Below, piece after piece: positions 6,513 through 7,168 of a stretch of 7,168 nt of DNA. The notes below the pieces were generated by a model that was given only the letters and a program-made list of their open reading frames with translations, did not search any database and was not told the origin of the DNA. Both the position numbers and the translations under genes were made by a program. The stretch is from an uncultured Gemmatimonadales bacterium (lineage in GTDB: Bacteria; Gemmatimonadota; Gemmatimonadetes; Longimicrobiales; Gaopeijiaceae), in assembly GCA_937982605.1 (NCBI GenBank), contig CALJLC010000129.1, positions 1-7,168 on the forward strand, given 5' to 3'. Within the stretch, counting starts at the first letter, position 1, and each line of letters begins with the position of its first letter.

Positions 6513-6796
6513 CGAAGGTCACCTTCTACCACTCCGCGGTGTGCCCGCGCTGCGCGCTGGCGTCGCGATCGATCGAGTCGCTCCTGCCGGCCTTCCCGGA
6601 GATCGAGATCGAGCGGGTCGAATACCTGACGAACCTCGAGCGGGCCAGACACGACGGCGTGCGCATGATACCCGCGCTCGTCGGAGCTCCGGGACGCCTC
6701 GTCGGCTTCTATCTGACCAGGGCGAGCATCGGAAAGTTCTTCGAATCCCTGAGCGCGCCGGAGACGGACGGCGGCGGGCGCTCGCGAACGCCGTAG
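6509..6796 (+). CDS. Small thioredoxin-fold protein with CPRC motif
   Basis: The product has 95 residues. The GTG start at 6509 overlaps the stop of the SdpI-like gene (GTGA), so the two are probably translationally coupled; a GGGA sits about 8 nt upstream. The strand VTFYHSAVCPRC leads into a redox motif C12-P-R-C15 at the start of helix 1. A second strand IEIERVEYL (32-40) follows, and RMIPALV (52-58) supplies the cis-proline (Pro55) that faces the active site in thioredoxin-fold proteins. The last 15 or so residues are Gly/Arg-rich and probably disordered. No signal peptide is present, so it should act in the cytosol or at the inner membrane face. A glutaredoxin- or thioredoxin-like disulfide or metal-binding role is expected, and the neighbouring membrane protein is the natural partner (inference). 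Confidence 0.83.
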   Translation: MTKVTFYHSAVCPRCALASRSIESLLPAFPEIEIERVEYLTNLERARHDGVRMIPALVGAPGRLVGFYLTRASIGKFFESLSAPETDGGGRSRTP

Positions 6797-6840
6797 GCGG
6801 CGCCTGGGGCCGTTGCGCGGCTGGGGGAGCTTCTTATCGT

Positions 6841-6855
6841 CCGGTGATTCACCGG
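6841..6855. promoter_or_regulatory. 15-bp palindrome upstream of amphi-Trp gene
   Basis: CCGGTGATTCACCGG is a perfect inverted repeat (7-bp arms around one T) in the 117-bp gap between the thioredoxin-fold gene and the amphi-Trp gene. It could be an operator, or a short terminator hairpin (6-bp stem, 3-nt loop) for the upstream operon; no T-run follows. A second small inverted repeat, CCGCG-CAC-CGCGG, is at 6864-6876. No convincing -35/-10 pair was found in this gap. Confidence 0.35.
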
Positions 6856-6913
6856 CGTCGAAGCCGCGCACCGCGGTTCCGGGCGTCGGACTCTCATCGT
6901 TCGAGGAGGTCGA

Positions 6914-7135
6914 GTGGCCAAGAAGGCTCTGGACGTCGAGAAGGTCTACACCGCCAAGCAGTTCGTCTCGAAGCTCCGCAGGCTGGCCGATGCGATCGAG
7001 AACGACGAGCGCTTTCGGATCCAGGTCGCGGGGGAGCGCGTCTCCGTCCCACCCGACGCGACGATCTCGGTGGAGCACGAGCGGGACGGCGACAGCGAAG
7101 AGGTCGAGTTCCAGATCCGCTGGCCCAACGCCTGA
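6914..7135 (+). CDS. Amphi-Trp domain-containing protein
   Basis: The product has 73 residues. The GTG start at 6914 follows a strong GAGGAGG ribosome-binding site (6902-6908). The protein has a helix with KQFVSKLRRLADAIEND (15-31), a strand FRIQVAGERVSVP (34-46), a strand ATISVEHERD (49-58), an acidic turn DGDSEE (58-63), and a closing strand EVEFQIRWP (63-71). The final aromatic/hydrophobic strand with Trp70 is the hallmark of the small amphi-Trp family, whose function is unknown. There is no signal peptide or membrane segment. The 117-bp gap before it suggests its own promoter, separate from the sdpI-like operon. Confidence 0.85.
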   Translation: MAKKALDVEKVYTAKQFVSKLRRLADAIENDERFRIQVAGERVSVPPDATISVEHERDGDSEEVEFQIRWPNA

Positions 7136-7168
7136 CCGGACGCGGTTCCACATGAACAGAACGCGCGG
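7136..7168. other. Right-edge intergenic tail
   Basis: Only 33 bases follow the amphi-Trp stop. An ATG at 7152 opens a frame to the window edge (MNRTR), but no ribosome-binding site precedes it and it is too short to judge. No terminator hairpin is visible. Confidence 0.3.

Noticed and set aside
6092..7153. A 353-codon minus-strand open frame across the SdpI-like, thioredoxin-like and amphi-Trp genes
   Set aside because: It crosses three genes with recognisable families, intergenic DNA included, and shows no domain of its own.
1..7168. CRISPR arrays, tRNA or rRNA genes, insertion sequences and riboswitches
   Set aside because: I saw no regularly spaced repeats, no tRNA or rRNA signature, no transposase-like protein and no recognisable riboswitch core in the window.

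Overview
The window is GC-rich throughout, with strongly G/C-ended codons and two short AT-rich islands that coincide with divergent promoters. The gene content suggests a member of the Gemmatimonadota or a close relative. The clues are a secreted sortilin/VPS10-type BNR-repeat protein of about 1000 residues, a lipoprotein of the 6-bladed beta-propeller type with the N-terminal 'VRDSAGVRIVEN' signature, and a PadR-type regulator. This assignment is inferred from family distribution; no marker gene is present.

Layout. (1) Positions 1 to about 446, minus strand: a PadR-family winged-helix regulator that runs off the left edge and has no ordinary start codon. (2) About 459-610: the divergent intergenic region, with two copies of CCTATAGAT and a plausible promoter. 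(3) 611-3703, plus: an exported 1030-residue protein with eleven Asp-box (BNR) motifs and a C-terminal beta/coiled-coil region. (4) 3712-3776: a perfect 18-bp inverted repeat. (5) 3798-5072, plus: a lipoprotein with an NHL-like 6-bladed propeller. (6) 5051-5557, minus: a GyrI-like/AraC effector-binding-domain protein that overlaps the lipoprotein gene tail to tail by 23 bp. (7) 5558-5614: an AT-rich divergent promoter and operator region. (8) 5615-6796, plus: a tightly overlapping three-gene operon of an ArsR-family regulator, an SdpI-family six-helix membrane protein and a small CPRC thioredoxin-fold protein. (9) 6797-6913: an intergenic stretch with a 15-bp palindrome. (10) 6914-7135, plus: a small amphi-Trp domain protein. 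The last 33 bases hold no demonstrable gene.

The most suggestive functional unit is 5051-6796. In Bacillus subtilis the SdpR (ArsR-type) and SdpI pair forms a sensing and immunity switch: membrane SdpI captures the repressor when it meets the SdpC toxin. Here the same regulator and membrane-protein pair is joined to a redox-type thioredoxin-fold protein by an overlapping start/stop, and a ligand-binding GyrI-like protein diverges from the same operator region. No toxin gene is visible. The two large exported propeller proteins at 611-5072 point to an envelope or extracellular protein-binding role of unknown specificity. The biochemical role of every gene here is inferred from family resemblance seen by eye; no database search was run.
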